From NCBI GenBank assembly GCA_003978105.1, contig QOAO01000009.1, positions 62,001 through 126,000 of the forward strand: 64,000 bases of DNA, in the 5' to 3' direction. Both the position numbers and the translations under genes were made by a program. The notes below the pieces were generated by a model. It was not told the DNA's origin. It did not search any database and saw nothing but the letters and a program-made list of their open reading frames with translations. Shown piece after piece: positions 51,938 through 62,839 of this stretch. Within the stretch, counting starts at the first letter, position 1. Each line of letters begins with the position of its first letter. Origin of the DNA: Thermovibrio sp. GTDB taxonomy: Bacteria > Aquificota > Desulfurobacteriia > Desulfurobacteriales > Desulfurobacteriaceae.

Positions 51938-52711
51938 TTGAAGGTAGGAAGGTTTAAGTACGGGGATAGGACAATCTTCGGACTTATAAGGGGAAAGGAG
52001 ATTCTTCCCTTGAAGGAAAGAAGAGTTTCTGAACTTATGGAGGGTGTTACACCCGAGGGAGAGCCTCTATCCTTTAAGGATGTGAAGTTCCTGTCTCCAA
52101 CGAGGCCAACAAAAATTGTTGCAGTTGGTCTTAACTACAAAGCCCATGCAGAGGAGATGGGAAAGCCCATTCCTGAGGAGCCCCTCATTTTCCTCAAACC
52201 CTCAACAGCTGTGATATCGAACAAGATGAAGATTGTTCTTCCAAAGATGTCAAATAGGGTTGACTATGAAGGGGAACTTGTCGTAGTTATTGGGAGAAAG
52301 TGTAGAAAAGTATCCCCTGAAGAAGCTAAAGAGTATATATTGGGATACTCCTGTTTTAACGATGTAACGGCAAGGGATTTGCAGAAGAAAGACGTCCAAT
52401 ATACGAGAGCAAAGTCCTTTGACACATTTGCTCCTTACGGCCCATGGATTAATACGGATATCGACCCGATAGGACTTAGGATTGAAACGAGGGTCAACGG
52501 GAAGGTAAGACAAAGGGGAAACACCGAAGATATGATATTTTCCCCCTTTGAGCTCGTTTCCTTTGTTTCTCAAGTCATGACACTCTTACCTGGAGATGTA
52601 ATCTCGACGGGAACCCCTCCGGGAGTAGGTCCCCTAAATTCTGATGATAGGGTAGAGGTTGAGATTGAGGGAATAGGAACTCTCATTAACTACGTTGTTC
52701 CAGAGGATTAG
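51938..52711 (+). CDS. fumarylacetoacetate hydrolase-family enzyme
   Basis: This is a metal-dependent C-C hydrolase/decarboxylase of the FAHD1 type acting on acylpyruvates or oxaloacetate. The family core is clear: [22 protein letters not shown], the metal-binding [35 protein letters not shown] and STGTPPGVG. It is 257 aa. The TTG start follows AGGAGGGAAAG. In an rTCA organism oxaloacetate or oxaloacetate-enol handling is plausible, but the substrate is not shown by sequence. It is convergent with the helicase gene (4-base overlap). Confidence 0.85.
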   Translation: MKVGRFKYGDRTIFGLIRGKEILPLKERRVSELMEGVTPEGEPLSFKDVKFLSPTRPTKIVAVGLNYKAHAEEMGKPIPEEPLIFLKPSTAVISNKMKIVLPKMSNRVDYEGELVVVIGRKCRKVSPEEAKEYILGYSCFNDVTARDLQKKDVQYTRAKSFDTFAPYGPWINTDIDPIGLRIETRVNGKVRQRGNTEDMIFSPFELVSFVSQVMTLLPGDVISTGTPPGVGPLNSDDRVEVEIEGIGTLINYVVPED

Positions 52712-54873
52712 GATAAAACCTCAATCTTCCCCGCTTCTTTTACATAGTTGATGAACCTCTCGTATACAGGATGGGAGGAGAGGGTCTTTGTATTTCCTAT
52801 CAGTATGAGCTTTCTCCTTGGGCGGGTTATTGCAACGTTCAACCTCCTTAAATCCCTTAAGAACCCTATCTCCCCCTCATCGTTTGAGCGTACAAATGAA
52901 ACTACTATCACTTCCTTTTCCCTTCCCTGAAATCCATCAACGGAGTTGACCTCCACCTTAAAATCCTTCTCAATCAGCATCTGCTTTATGAGCTTAACCT
53001 GAGCTGCATAGGGAGTAATTATTCCGATTTCCCTTTTATCGAGTCCCATTCTGTGGAGTTCCAGAGCCAACTCAACAGCAATCTTTGCCTCCTCGTAGTT
53101 CTCGTATGACGTTGAACCTGAAGGCTGAAACTCGTAGGCATTTATCCTTGATGTATCGATGAAACCAATTGGGACTTCGGGGGATAAAACAGCTTCAAAC
53201 TTTTGCGGTTCAGAGAGACTAAAGTCTGCCAACGTTCTATCCTTTACCTCAGGAGCAGCAATGAGCTTACCCTCGTAGAACTCCCTGTTTGGAAACTCCA
53301 TTATCCTCTCGTTCATTCTGTACTGAACCCGTAACATTGAGGAGAGCTCCGGTTCCCTTTCTATCAGCTTCTCAAAGAGAGTCCTTTCCAACTCTTTGGC
53401 CTCTTCGCTAACAACGGTAGGAGGAAGTTGTTTGTGGTCTCCTGCAATGTAGAACCTATCCGCTCTCATTATTGGAATTAACGTCGAAGGTTCAACCTGT
53501 TGGCTTCCCTCATCAATAACAGCAACGTCAAAGTGGAATCCTTCAAGGAGTTCCGATTTAACCATCGAGTTTGTGGAGATTACAACATCAGCATCGGAAA
53601 TAATTTCTCTGAGTATAGAGCTTTCCATTTCCTTTAGTGTCTTTCTTCTCATATCAATTTCGTAGTTTGTCAGTATCCATTCTGCCATTGACCTCATGAC
53701 CTTTTTTGGAATTCCCCTGAAGCCCTTTCCCTTTCTTCCGAAGTAAACGATTTCTTCATCGCTCATTCCCCTTCTAAGCTGTGGAACAGGTTTTGTAAAC
53801 TTCTCCCTCTTCTCTATGAGCTCCTTTACTTTCTCCCAACCCTCCTTAACCTTCTTACTCTTTTCGTGCTCCTCGTAGAGGGCGTATATGGAGAATTTCT
53901 CCAACTCCTCAAGAACCCTTGCAGGGTGGCCAATCCTTACAAGCTTTAACTCAGAATACTTGCTCAGGTTTAAGAGAATGTTGTCTGCAGCTATGTTTGA
54001 GTCAGCAGTGGCCAGTACCTTTTTACCCCTCTTAACAAACTGGACAATTAGCTCCGTTACAGTGCTCGTCTTTCCCGTTCCGGGAGGTCCGTGAATGAGG
54101 AAAAAGTCTGAGGAACCTAAGGCCAGACTTACAGCCCTCCCTTGAGTCTCGTTTAACCTTTTATCAACCAAATTAAACTCTGAAGGCTCCGCCCTTTTCG
54201 GTATTTTGAGTCCAAGAATAATGTTTCTCAGTTCCCTCTGCCTTCCAACTGTGTGACGGAGCTCCTCTAAATTTTCCTCCATCCTCTTAAACGTAACGTC
54301 GTTTACATAAAGGTCTATCCTTACTCCCTTTTTATAGACCCAGTTAGGAGGTCTATTGTCAAAGGCAACAGTTATCGTCTTTTCAGTTATTCTCACAACG
54401 GTTCCCAAAAGGTCGCTCTTTATGGGGTTTCCCTTACTTATCAGGACTATATCTCCCGTTGAAATCTCCGTCTCTATCGGTTTTTCCCTCCAGAACCTCA
54501 CGAGATGAAGGTGGAACTTTGTTCCTGCCTTCGTTCCCTTTAAGTCCAGAACTGCCCTTCCTAAGAGCTCCCTTTCCTTTCCGGAGAGCCTCCTTATCTC
54601 CTCCTCCTGTGCCTCTATCTCTGCTAACCTTTCAAGGTCTATCAGATACTTAAACTTCTCTACGTAGCGATGTACCGTACATATTTCAACTTCCTCCTCC
54701 TTAGAGGGAATGAACTCCTCAAACAGCTTACACAGACTCTCATCCTTCAGGTAAACGAGTGTTTTCCCGTTTGCAGTGCAGGTTTCTCTAACGTCTCCCT
54801 TTTTAAGTCCAAACTTCTTTAGTTCCCTCTGTAATCTCTTACCCTCAAAAATTCCATCTATCAAAATTGGCAA
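52708..54873 (-). CDS. SF1B helicase, IGHMBP2/UPF1-like
   Basis: This is a DNA or RNA helicase of the Upf1-like group (721 aa). The Walker A motif [11 protein letters not shown] is near residue 261, motif [14 protein letters not shown] (DEGS, as in IGHMBP2), motif [13 protein letters not shown], motif [14 protein letters not shown] and [12 protein letters not shown]. The N-terminal part (about 60-230) has the beta-barrel and stalk of this group. The start is TTG at 54873 after GGAGTGAAAAG. It stands alone on its strand between the FAH gene and murC. The target nucleic acid is unknown; a replication, repair or RNA role is possible. Confidence 0.9.
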   Translation of the reverse strand: MPILIDGIFEGKRLQRELKKFGLKKGDVRETCTANGKTLVYLKDESLCKLFEEFIPSKEEEVEICTVHRYVEKFKYLIDLERLAEIEAQEEEIRRLSGKERELLGRAVLDLKGTKAGTKFHLHLVRFWREKPIETEISTGDIVLISKGNPIKSDLLGTVVRITEKTITVAFDNRPPNWVYKKGVRIDLYVNDVTFKRMEENLEELRHTVGRQRELRNIILGLKIPKRAEPSEFNLVDKRLNETQGRAVSLALGSSDFFLIHGPPGTGKTSTVTELIVQFVKRGKKVLATADSNIAADNILLNLSKYSELKLVRIGHPARVLEELEKFSIYALYEEHEKSKKVKEGWEKVKELIEKREKFTKPVPQLRRGMSDEEIVYFGRKGKGFRGIPKKVMRSMAEWILTNYEIDMRRKTLKEMESSILREIISDADVVISTNSMVKSELLEGFHFDVAVIDEGSQQVEPSTLIPIMRADRFYIAGDHKQLPPTVVSEEAKELERTLFEKLIEREPELSSMLRVQYRMNERIMEFPNREFYEGKLIAAPEVKDRTLADFSLSEPQKFEAVLSPEVPIGFIDTSRINAYEFQPSGSTSYENYEEAKIAVELALELHRMGLDKREIGIITPYAAQVKLIKQMLIEKDFKVEVNSVDGFQGREKEVIVVSFVRSNDEGEIGFLRDLRRLNVAITRPRRKLILIGNTKTLSSHPVYERFINYVKEAGKIEVLS

Positions 54874-54946
54874 CTTTTCACTCCAAATTTGAAATTTTCA
54901 CTGTACGAATTTAAACTTTTGTAGAGTTTGGGCAAAGGAGGGAGTT

Positions 54947-56302
54947 TTGGTCATTCACATTGTAGGAATTGGTGGAATTGGAATGTCCGGAATTGCCCTC
55001 GTTCTAAAGTCAGAGGGGTATTCTGTTCAGGGTTCGGACATCATAAGGAGCTCCATGGTGGACAAACTTGAAGAGAGCGGTATTAGGGTTTTTATAGGAC
55101 ACAGAAAGGAGAACGTTAGGGGAGCTGACATTGTCATTCACTCCTCTGCAGTTAAAGAGGATAACCCCGAAATATCTGCAGCAAGGGAGATGGGAATTCC
55201 TGTTATTCCGAGGGCTGACGTCCTATCGGATTTAATGAAGCTGAAGGAGGGAATAGCCGTCGCCGGAACGCACGGAAAGACTACAACAAGCTCAATGGTT
55301 TCAAAAATACTCTACGGTGCAGGACTAAAGCCGACAATTTTGGTTGGAGGAAAGCTCTCGTTTTTAGGAGGGGTAAATGCCCTGAAGGGAGAGGGAAACT
55401 GGATAGTTGCGGAGGCCGATGAGAGCGATGGAACGTTTTTGAGGTTAAATCCTACCTTTTCGGTAGTTACAAACATAGATGCTGACCACTTAGATCACTA
55501 CGGAAGTTTTGAAAACTTGAAGAGGGCCTTTTTAGATTTTGCAAACAGGGTTTCTTTCTACGGAAAGGTTTTTTTGTGTACTGAGTGTCGGAACGTCAGG
55601 GAAATCGTTCCAAAGATTTACAAGAGAAAGGCAACTTACGGATTCAAGGATGCAGATTTCACAGCTGAAAACTTAACATTTTTAAAGCTTGGAAGTCTTT
55701 TTGATGTGAAGTACAAGGGTGAAAAACTTGGAAGAGTCAAGCTCAACCTTCCTGGGAAACACAACGTTTTAAACGCATTGGGAGCTCTATCTGTTTCTTT
55801 AGAGGTAGGAATTCCCTTTAGTGAGATTTCTGAAAACTTGGAGGAGTTTAGAAATGCAAGCAGGAGAATGGAACTCAAGGGAACTGTAGGAGGTGTTACG
55901 TTCATTGACGACTACGGTCACCATCCTACGGAGATTGAAGCATCCTATGAAGCTCTGAAAAACTCCTTTCCAGACAGGAGATTGGTCGTTCTATTTCAGC
56001 CCCACAGGTACACGAGAACCGCTCTCCTATGGAACGAATTTGTAAAAGTTTTAAGGGAAATAGACAACCTCTACATCTGCGATATATATTCTGCCGGTGA
56101 AGTTCCTATTCCAGACGTTTCCGCTGAAAAGTTAGCAAGGGAGTGTGGAGCTCTCTACTGTGGAAGTCTTGAGGATGCCTGCAGAACCCTGAAGAGGGAG
56201 TTAAAGCCCGGAGATGTGTTCTTATCCCTTGGTGCAGGTAGCGTAACGAATGCCTTTGAACTAATCACAGGAGAGGTTAATGGAGAAAGTTTTTCTGTTT
56301 GA
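54947..56302 (+). CDS. murC: UDP-N-acetylmuramate--L-alanine ligase MurC
   Basis: MurC adds the first amino acid of the peptidoglycan stem. The N-terminal Rossmann HIVGIGGIGMSG, the ATP loop AGTHGKTTTSSM, the central NIDADHLDHYG and C-terminal DDYGHHPTEIEA are all MurC-specific. It is 451 aa. The TTG start follows GGAGGGAG. It is separate from the mur/fts run at 35-43 kb and overlaps polA by 23 bases. Confidence 0.96.
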   Translation: MVIHIVGIGGIGMSGIALVLKSEGYSVQGSDIIRSSMVDKLEESGIRVFIGHRKENVRGADIVIHSSAVKEDNPEISAAREMGIPVIPRADVLSDLMKLKEGIAVAGTHGKTTTSSMVSKILYGAGLKPTILVGGKLSFLGGVNALKGEGNWIVAEADESDGTFLRLNPTFSVVTNIDADHLDHYGSFENLKRAFLDFANRVSFYGKVFLCTECRNVREIVPKIYKRKATYGFKDADFTAENLTFLKLGSLFDVKYKGEKLGRVKLNLPGKHNVLNALGALSVSLEVGIPFSEISENLEEFRNASRRMELKGTVGGVTFIDDYGHHPTEIEASYEALKNSFPDRRLVVLFQPHRYTRTALLWNEFVKVLREIDNLYICDIYSAGEVPIPDVSAEKLARECGALYCGSLEDACRTLKRELKPGDVFLSLGAGSVTNAFELITGEVNGESFSV

Positions 56303-58790
56303 TGGGAGCAGTCTTGCATACAGGGCTTACTATGCCCTTAAAAATAAGGGATTTAAAACGAGTAAGGGATTCCCTACAACGGCGGTTTATGGGTTCATAA
56401 GGATATTTTTAAAGCTCTTGAAGGACTACAAACCTGAGTATTTAGCAGTTGTCTTCGATGCCGGAAAGAAAACGTTTAGAACAAAACTGATGAAAAGTTA
56501 CAAGGCTAACAGGAAGCCAATTCCGGATGAGTTTAAAGTTCAGCTTCCATACATAAAGAGATTTTTAGAGTGTCTGGGAGTAAGGGTTTTGGAAAAGGAA
56601 GGGTACGAGGCCGACGACATTATAGGTACTCTTTCGAAAAAGTTTTCAAAGGAGGGAGCTCAGGTCGTAATTGTTACTCCAGACAAGGATATGAGACAGT
56701 TGATAGATGAGAACACCATTGTAGTAGCCATATCCAACAAAACTGGTAAATCAAAAACTTACGACCTCAAAACGTTCAAGGAGAGGTACGGTATAGAGCC
56801 TGGGCAGATTCCCGATGTTTTTGGACTTTCTGGAGACACTATAGACAACATTCCAGGAGTTCCAGGAATCGGTGAGAAAACAGCTCTTGACTTCATCAGG
56901 AAATTCGGTTTCCTTGAGAACATTTATCAAAATTTAGATAAATTGACTCCAAAGAGGAGGGAGCTCCTTGAGAAGTTCAAGGAGCAGGCATTTTTAAGCA
57001 GGGAACTTGCAAGGATAAAGACAGACGTTCCTTTAAACGTCACTATTAAAGACCTTAAAATGGAAAAGCCAAACGGAGACTGTTTGAGGGAGGTCCTATC
57101 AGAGCTTGAAATGAGGAGCGTTGCAGTTGAACTTAAAAAGCTCTTTCCAGACCTTGACTTTGGAAAAGAGATTGAGAGAGGAAGGGAGCTCTCGGAAGAT
57201 GAGTTGGAGAGGTACTTATCAGTTGGAGACCTCTTTACCAGACCTTCAGTTACGGTAGTTCCAGCCGATGGAGACTTTTTAATCTCCAATCCGAAGGGAT
57301 TTCTAAAAGTCAAAAGGGAAAAGGCCCTTGAGCTTATTAAAAGGGCTGGGAAAATCTACACGTACAATTTAAAGGAGCTCTACCACAAACTTGGAGAGGA
57401 AATCTCTAAAAGAGAGATTGAGGACATATCCCTTCTTTACTACCTAAAAAACCCCCTTTTAAAAAACTACTCCCCTGAAAATCTCCTCAAGGAGTTCTTA
57501 GAGAGTGTAGACCTTTCACCGATTGAACACTACCTACACCACACGTTTAATCTAATTGAAAAATTGAAGAATGAAGTGAAGAGGTTAGGACTATCTGAAA
57601 TTTACAAGAGAATAGAGCTCCCCCTTTCCTACGTACTCTATAAAATGGAGAAGAGGGGGGTTCTCTTCGATGTTGATTACTTGGAAAACCTTGGAAGCGA
57701 AATAGTTGGTGAAACGGAGAGTTTAAAGGAGAAAATATACGAAGAGGCCGGAGAGGTTTTTAACATAAACTCCCCGAAACAGCTTTCCTACGTTCTATTT
57801 GAAAAGTTGAAATTAAAGCCCCTTAAGAAGACAAAGTCTGGGTACTCAACAGACGTTGAAACCCTGACGACTTTAGCCCTTGAAGGAAGCAGAATAGCTG
57901 AGTATCTACTTGAGTACAGAAAATTAACAAAACTCTACGGAACTTTTGTTAAGGGAATACTCAAGCACATTGGAGAGGATGGAAGGGTTCACGGGAAGTT
58001 TCTCCAAACGGCAACGGCAACTGGAAGGCTCTCTTCCGTAGAACCTAACCTTCAGAACCTTCCAGCTTCCGATGAGTTTTCAAAGAAAGTGAGACAGGCC
58101 GTAACGGCTCCTGAAGGTTATACCCTTGTTTGGGCAGACTACTCACAAATAGAGCTCAGAATTCTTGCTCACCTCTCCGGAGATGAAAAATTGATAGAGG
58201 CTTTTAGAACGGGAAGGGACATACACACAGAAACAGCAAGGTACCTTTTTGGAAAGGAAGAGATAGGAGAAAGAGAGAGGAGGATAGCGAAAACCGTTAA
58301 CTTTGGAATCATCTACGGCATGAGTCCCCATGGACTTTCTGAGAGGTTGGGAATACCCATAAAGGAGGCCGAAGAGTACATAAAGAACTACTTCAACCAG
58401 TTTCCAAAGGTAAAGGAGTACATAGAGAGGACTCTGAAGGAAGCCTACGAGAAAGGTTACGTGAGGACACTTTTTGGAAGAATTAGACCCCTTCCGGAGT
58501 TAAAGGACAGGAGCTACCAGGTAAGGAGCTTTGGAGAGAGGGCAGCTGTAAACGCAACAATTCAGGGAACTGCAGCTGACATAATGAAGCTGGCTATGGT
58601 GGAGCTTTACAGGAAATTGGAGGAAGAGGACAGTTACTTAGTTTTACAGGTTCACGACGAAGTTGTGATTGAGGTTCCTGAGGAAAAACGGGATAAGGTA
58701 GTTCAATTGGTAAAGGGGACTATGGAAAATTGTATAAATCTATCAGTTCCCCTCACGGCAAAGGTAGAATATGGGAAGAGGTGGAGCTAA
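56280..58790 (+). CDS. polA: DNA polymerase I
   Basis: PolA fills gaps and removes primers. The 836 residues hold a 5'-nuclease domain (about 1-285, with FDAGKKTFR, EADDIIG and TPDKDMRQL), a short middle domain (about 290-430) and the polymerase domain. Motif A is DYSQIELRILAHLSGD (near 619), the O-helix KTVNFGIIYG and motif C QVHDEVVIE (near 789). I see no DxE or other 3'-5' exonuclease motifs in the middle domain, as in Taq, so proofreading is probably lost. It is the full bacterial type rather than the short phage-like Pol seen in some Aquificales. Confidence 0.95.
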   Translation: MEKVFLFDGSSLAYRAYYALKNKGFKTSKGFPTTAVYGFIRIFLKLLKDYKPEYLAVVFDAGKKTFRTKLMKSYKANRKPIPDEFKVQLPYIKRFLECLGVRVLEKEGYEADDIIGTLSKKFSKEGAQVVIVTPDKDMRQLIDENTIVVAISNKTGKSKTYDLKTFKERYGIEPGQIPDVFGLSGDTIDNIPGVPGIGEKTALDFIRKFGFLENIYQNLDKLTPKRRELLEKFKEQAFLSRELARIKTDVPLNVTIKDLKMEKPNGDCLREVLSELEMRSVAVELKKLFPDLDFGKEIERGRELSEDELERYLSVGDLFTRPSVTVVPADGDFLISNPKGFLKVKREKALELIKRAGKIYTYNLKELYHKLGEEISKREIEDISLLYYLKNPLLKNYSPENLLKEFLESVDLSPIEHYLHHTFNLIEKLKNEVKRLGLSEIYKRIELPLSYVLYKMEKRGVLFDVDYLENLGSEIVGETESLKEKIYEEAGEVFNINSPKQLSYVLFEKLKLKPLKKTKSGYSTDVETLTTLALEGSRIAEYLLEYRKLTKLYGTFVKGILKHIGEDGRVHGKFLQTATATGRLSSVEPNLQNLPASDEFSKKVRQAVTAPEGYTLVWADYSQIELRILAHLSGDEKLIEAFRTGRDIHTETARYLFGKEEIGERERRIAKTVNFGIIYGMSPHGLSERLGIPIKEAEEYIKNYFNQFPKVKEYIERTLKEAYEKGYVRTLFGRIRPLPELKDRSYQVRSFGERAAVNATIQGTAADIMKLAMVELYRKLEEEDSYLVLQVHDEVVIEVPEEKRDKVVQLVKGTMENCINLSVPLTAKVEYGKRWS

Positions 58791-58797
58791 ATCGATA

Positions 58798-58822
58798 GCT
58801 TAGGTTTAGAAAAAACCTAAGC
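58798..58822. terminator. perfect 10-bp hairpin after polA
   Basis: GCTTAGGTTT (58798-58807) pairs exactly with AAACCTAAGC (58813-58822) across an AGAAA loop, 8 bases after the polA stop. No T-run follows on the plus strand, so it is a weak intrinsic terminator by itself. It separates polA from the AT-rich segment. Confidence 0.45.
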
Positions 58823-58946
58823 AAAGAAACTGTATAAACATTTGCTCCATGTCCACATAGCAGAAAAGGAAAGAAGGGTGATAGTTTTCCAGCTTTAAAA
58901 ATAGATATTTTTCACTTTTCCAGAAAAAGATCAAAGCAATACTAAA

Positions 58947-58974
58947 TTGTAATTTAAGGTAATTTTGTTACAAT
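58947..58974 (+). promoter_or_regulatory. candidate promoter for the lipoprotein/HD-GYP pair
   Basis: TTGTAA (58947-58952) and TACAAT (58969-58974) are separated by 16 bases, a good sigma-70 layout. The ATG at 58984 is nine bases beyond the -10, so the transcript would be leaderless or nearly so. No ribosome-binding sequence is visible in the intervening TTTTTTTGC. Confidence 0.5.
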
Positions 58975-58983
58975 TTTTTTGCA

Positions 58984-59466
58984 ATGAATATTAGAAAGTT
59001 ATTTATAAATTTATTGTTATTGATAATCTTAGTGAGTTCCTGTTTATTGAGAGAGGAAGTCTTTGTTATAACATTCAATTCAGCTCTCACCATTCCTTTT
59101 AAAATTGCAGAAGTTTTTGGGAAATTTGAAAGTACTGATTTTAGTATTAAGATTGATATTGTAAATAAGAAAGATTTTATAAAGTTTCTCAATCTGAGTA
59201 AGTACTCTGTAGTTATTGCAGATAAGGATACTACCAATAAATTGGTAGAATTACTACCAAATTGGTATAGAGTTTGTAAAGTTGCTGAAGGAAAAAATGA
59301 TACTTATTATTTACTTGCAAGGAAAAAATTTATTCTTAATAAAAAGGATTTTTCCTATTTGATAAAATCATGGAATTTTGGAGTAGATGAATTAAAGGAC
59401 CCTGCAGTTCTTAAAATGATGGAGATTAAGGATTTAAACTTAAAATTTTTCTATTGTAAAGGTTAA
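58984..59466 (+). CDS. putative lipoprotein, unknown, possibly a half-size solute-binding domain
   Basis: This 160-residue protein has a signal peptide whose hydrophobic core LLLLIILVSSC ends in a lipobox (V-S-S-C), giving a lipid-anchored mature protein of about 140 residues. The mature start VFVITFNSALTIPFKIAEVFG resembles the first lobe of periplasmic binding proteins (NMT1/SsuA type), but it is only half their usual size. It is more AT-rich than most of the window. It lies 7 bases before a membrane HD-GYP protein, so a sensor-partner role is a fair guess. No Shine-Dalgarno. Confidence 0.65.
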   Translation: MNIRKLFINLLLLIILVSSCLLREEVFVITFNSALTIPFKIAEVFGKFESTDFSIKIDIVNKKDFIKFLNLSKYSVVIADKDTTNKLVELLPNWYRVCKVAEGKNDTYYLLARKKFILNKKDFSYLIKSWNFGVDELKDPAVLKMMEIKDLNLKFFYCKG

Positions 59467-59473
59467 TTATATT

Positions 59474-61588
59474 ATGAAGTTGGATAAATACTGGCTATTA
59501 ACGATAATAAGTATTCTTGAATTCATTTTACTATCAATTCTATCCTATTTCGTTACAAAGAAATCATTTGAGGAGCACATTCTTAACGCCTTAATTAGAA
59601 GTGCTGAAAGTTACATTGAAGTTTCAGCAGTTTCTGTTGGTTCAAAAAAGAGAGTTAACGAACTTATAGGTATTCTCAAGAGAGCTCCCTACATAGAAAA
59701 AGTTTATATTAAACAACCTCCTTCTTTAGAAGGGAAATTTATTATAAAAAAGAACTTAATTTTCCCCGATGGAAAAAAGGAAATATACATAGCCTTAGAT
59801 AAGAACTTTATTGAAAGTAAATCTCAATTAATAGCTTTAAAAACATCTTTATTGCTACTTTTAATCATAGTTCCTGGAAATATTGTAATCTTATACTTTA
59901 TTCGGAAATTATACTTAAAACCTTTAGATAGAATAAGACAGGACATAAAAAAAATCTCCAAAGGTCAGTTAAATAAACTTCCATACTCAAAAAATAATGA
60001 TGAATTTGACCGTATTAGAATCAGTATCAATAATATGATTGAGAAAATTGAGCAAAAGAATATAAAAGAAGAGATAATATCTCAATTTATACATTTGTTA
60101 ACAATAGGCAAGGGATTTAACGGAGAGTTCGTATCGTTAATTAAAAAGGTTCTTTCAATGGCTGGGTGCGATGGAGCTATTATAGGAATAAAAAATTTTG
60201 ATGATTCAAATCAAGTAAACTTGAGATTAATTATTACAAGTGAAGAGTCAAAAGTTTTTAGAAAAAAAGTAGATGATTTGGAAGGCATAGAACCTCTTCT
60301 TCTTGAAGCAAACAGAGAAATAGAAACAGATAAAGAAAACATTCTATCATCTTTTGAAAGGGAAATAGGAATAAAGTATGTTTTTGCCATACCACTATCA
60401 TCTTTTTCTGAAATTTTAGGTTTTACTATTTTCTTTAAGAAGTCAAAGGAACCTTTATCTGAAGAAAATAAAAATTTTTTAAGGAACATTTCTCGTTCTA
60501 TAGCTATATCTACCCAAATTAGAAAGTTAATTTATAACTTAGAGAGAAAACTCCAAGAGGAAAAAGAACTAACCAAGGGAATTGTTGAGAGCTTTGTACG
60601 AGGAATTGAAATAAGGGACGCCTATACAAGAGGACATTCAGAGAGAGTTGCTTACTACTCAAGGAGAATAGCAGAAGAGTTGGGACTTACTCCAAAAGAG
60701 GTAGAAGCTACGTATATAGCGGGACTTTTACACGACATTGGAAAAATAGGAATACCGGACAGTATACTTTTAAAACCCTCAAAGTTAACAGATGAAGAGT
60801 ACGAAATTATCAGAATCCATCCGGAGTTAAGCTATGAACTACTTAAACATATAGAGCCCTTAAAGGATTCGCTTCCCGGTATTAGATATCACCATGAAAG
60901 GTGGAATGGTTTCGGATATCCTGAAGGGCTTAAAGGAAACAAGATACCCATTCAAGCGAGAATTTTAGCCATTGCAGACTCTTTTGATGCTATGACAAGC
61001 AACAGAATATACAGAAAGGGAATGGAGAAGAAAGAGGCCTTAAAAGAAATTTCTTTAAAAGCTGGGGAATTCTACGATCCCGATATTGTAAACATTGCTT
61101 TAAGGGTTTTCATGTACGAGACCCCTCCTGTCACTTCAGAGGATTATTACCTGTCCTCGGAACTTTTCAAAACTTTAGAGGAAAGAAGACTTGACTACTT
61201 TTTAAGGGACCATTTAACCGGAGTATTTAGTAGAACCGCTTTAGAGTTTGCATTTTCTGTTGCAAGGGAAAGGTTTCCTCATCTGTTTGCTTTTACAGTA
61301 GATATTAGAAAGTTAAGAGAAATTAACATTAAAGAGGGTTGGAAGAGAGGAGATTACATTCTTAAAAAGACGGTAGAGCTGCTGAACTCTGAACTTCAGA
61401 ATGCTGTTATTGTAAGATACTCGGGAGACAATTTCCTTGTATTTACAAATAAATTTGATTCACTCGATAGTGTAATAAGGAAGTTGGAAGCCGAACTTCA
61501 AGTAGAACTTACCTATAACGTCCTAACCCAGATAAATGATATTGAGCAGTTAAAGAAGGAGTTAACTAAGCTGGAGTTTGAAGCCTAA
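59474..61588 (+). CDS. membrane HD-GYP phosphodiesterase with HAMP, GAF-like and degenerate GGDEF domains
   Basis: This is a probable cyclic-di-GMP hydrolase (704 aa). Two membrane helices (about 8-27 and 113-137) enclose a small periplasmic sensor region. A HAMP linker (about 140-190) and a GAF-like domain (about 200-350) follow. The HD-GYP domain (about 370-550) has [12 protein letters not shown] near 417, [14 protein letters not shown] near 472 and [11 protein letters not shown]. The C-terminal GGDEF-like domain keeps the fold, but its active-site loop reads RYSGDNF near 650 instead of GGDEF, so cyclase activity is unlikely. The ATG has no clear ribosome site. Confidence 0.88.
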   Translation: MKLDKYWLLTIISILEFILLSILSYFVTKKSFEEHILNALIRSAESYIEVSAVSVGSKKRVNELIGILKRAPYIEKVYIKQPPSLEGKFIIKKNLIFPDGKKEIYIALDKNFIESKSQLIALKTSLLLLLIIVPGNIVILYFIRKLYLKPLDRIRQDIKKISKGQLNKLPYSKNNDEFDRIRISINNMIEKIEQKNIKEEIISQFIHLLTIGKGFNGEFVSLIKKVLSMAGCDGAIIGIKNFDDSNQVNLRLIITSEESKVFRKKVDDLEGIEPLLLEANREIETDKENILSSFEREIGIKYVFAIPLSSFSEILGFTIFFKKSKEPLSEENKNFLRNISRSIAISTQIRKLIYNLERKLQEEKELTKGIVESFVRGIEIRDAYTRGHSERVAYYSRRIAEELGLTPKEVEATYIAGLLHDIGKIGIPDSILLKPSKLTDEEYEIIRIHPELSYELLKHIEPLKDSLPGIRYHHERWNGFGYPEGLKGNKIPIQARILAIADSFDAMTSNRIYRKGMEKKEALKEISLKAGEFYDPDIVNIALRVFMYETPPVTSEDYYLSSELFKTLEERRLDYFLRDHLTGVFSRTALEFAFSVARERFPHLFAFTVDIRKLREINIKEGWKRGDYILKKTVELLNSELQNAVIVRYSGDNFLVFTNKFDSLDSVIRKLEAELQVELTYNVLTQINDIEQLKKELTKLEFEA

Positions 61589-61659
61589 TATTTCTCTTAT
61601 GTAAAAGTTCTGTAAAAATTTTGTTAAAATTTCTCCAACTTACGTGGCGGGAGGATAGG

Positions 61660-62829
61660 ATGAAAATCCATGAGTATCAGGCAAAGGAGATTTTTAAGAA
61701 GTACGGTTTACCAATTCCAAAAGGAATAGTTGCCCACAATGCTCATGAAGCGGAGTGTGCTGCAAAGGAACTTGGAACACCAGTTGTAGTAGTAAAGGCT
61801 CAGGTTCATGCCGGTGGAAGGGGAAAAGCTGGAGGAGTTAAGCTCGCAAAGTCTCCTGAAGAAGCCGGAGAAATTGCAGCTCAAATGATTGGGAGTAGAC
61901 TTAAAACCTATCAAAACCCTGAAGGCCTTCCCATAAACTGCGTCCTTATAGAGGAAGGAGTAAACATTGATAAGGAGTTTTACGTAGGGTTAACTCTGGA
62001 TAGAGAAGTTTCTAAACCTGTTTTCATGGTTTCTGCTGCAGGGGGTATGGAAATTGAGGAGATAGCAAAGACAAATCCTGAATTGATAGTAAAGGAGCAC
62101 GTTGACCCTGCAATAGGTCTCCTACCGTATCAGGCGAGAAAGATTGCATTTAAAATAGGGTTGACAGATAGAAAATTGATAAGTCAATTTGTGAAAATCC
62201 TTATGACCCTTTCAAATATGTACTTTGAACTTGATGCCTCATTAATTGAGATAAATCCCCTTGTTAAAACAAAAGAGGATTCTTTTGTTTGCTTAGATGC
62301 CAAAATAGACTTTGACGATAATGCCCTATTTAGACATCCTGATGTTCAGGAACTTGAGGATGTAACTCAGATAGACCCGTTGGAGCTTGAAGCTAAAAAG
62401 TGGGATTTGAACTACGTAAAGTTAGATGGAAACATAGGATGTATGGTTAACGGTGCCGGTCTTGCAATGGCAACCATGGACACAATTAAGTTCTACGGCG
62501 GTGAGCCGGCAAACTTCTTGGATGTTGGGGGAACGGCAACTGTAGAGAGAGTCGCAGCTGCATTTAAGCTCCTCCTTTCAGACCCTAAAGTAAAGGCAAT
62601 CTTTGTAAACATATTTGGTGGAATTGTTAGGTGCGATAGAATTGCTGGAGGAATCATAGAGGCTGCAAAACAGGTGGAGTTGGATAGACCTCTAATTGTA
62701 AGACTTGAGGGAACAAACGTTGAGTTGGGTAGAAAGATGCTTGAAGAGAGTGGGCTCAACATTATCCCTGCAAAGGATATGGCCGACGGTGCTCAAAAAG
62801 CCGTAAAAGCTGCAAAAGGAGAACTATAA
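61660..62829 (+). CDS. sucC: succinyl-CoA synthetase beta subunit (ADP-forming type)
   Basis: SucC, with SucD, interconverts succinyl-CoA and succinate; in the reductive TCA cycle it activates succinate for carboxylation. The ATP-grasp N-terminus reads [22 protein letters not shown], followed by [16 protein letters not shown], and the CoA-ligase C-terminal part has [13 protein letters not shown] and [12 protein letters not shown]. The ATG at 61660 after GGGAGGATAGG gives 389 aa, the normal length. It leads the sucC-sucD-kor operon. A citryl-CoA synthetase large subunit would be about 40 residues longer. Confidence 0.95.
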   Translation: MKIHEYQAKEIFKKYGLPIPKGIVAHNAHEAECAAKELGTPVVVVKAQVHAGGRGKAGGVKLAKSPEEAGEIAAQMIGSRLKTYQNPEGLPINCVLIEEGVNIDKEFYVGLTLDREVSKPVFMVSAAGGMEIEEIAKTNPELIVKEHVDPAIGLLPYQARKIAFKIGLTDRKLISQFVKILMTLSNMYFELDASLIEINPLVKTKEDSFVCLDAKIDFDDNALFRHPDVQELEDVTQIDPLELEAKKWDLNYVKLDGNIGCMVNGAGLAMATMDTIKFYGGEPANFLDVGGTATVERVAAAFKLLLSDPKVKAIFVNIFGGIVRCDRIAGGIIEAAKQVELDRPLIVRLEGTNVELGRKMLEESGLNIIPAKDMADGAQKAVKAAKGEL

Positions 62830-62839
62830 GGAGGGGAAA

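Noticed and set aside
58798..58822. Post-polA hairpin as a definite rho-independent terminator
   Set aside because: The stem is perfect but no T-run follows on the plus strand, so it is listed only with moderate confidence.
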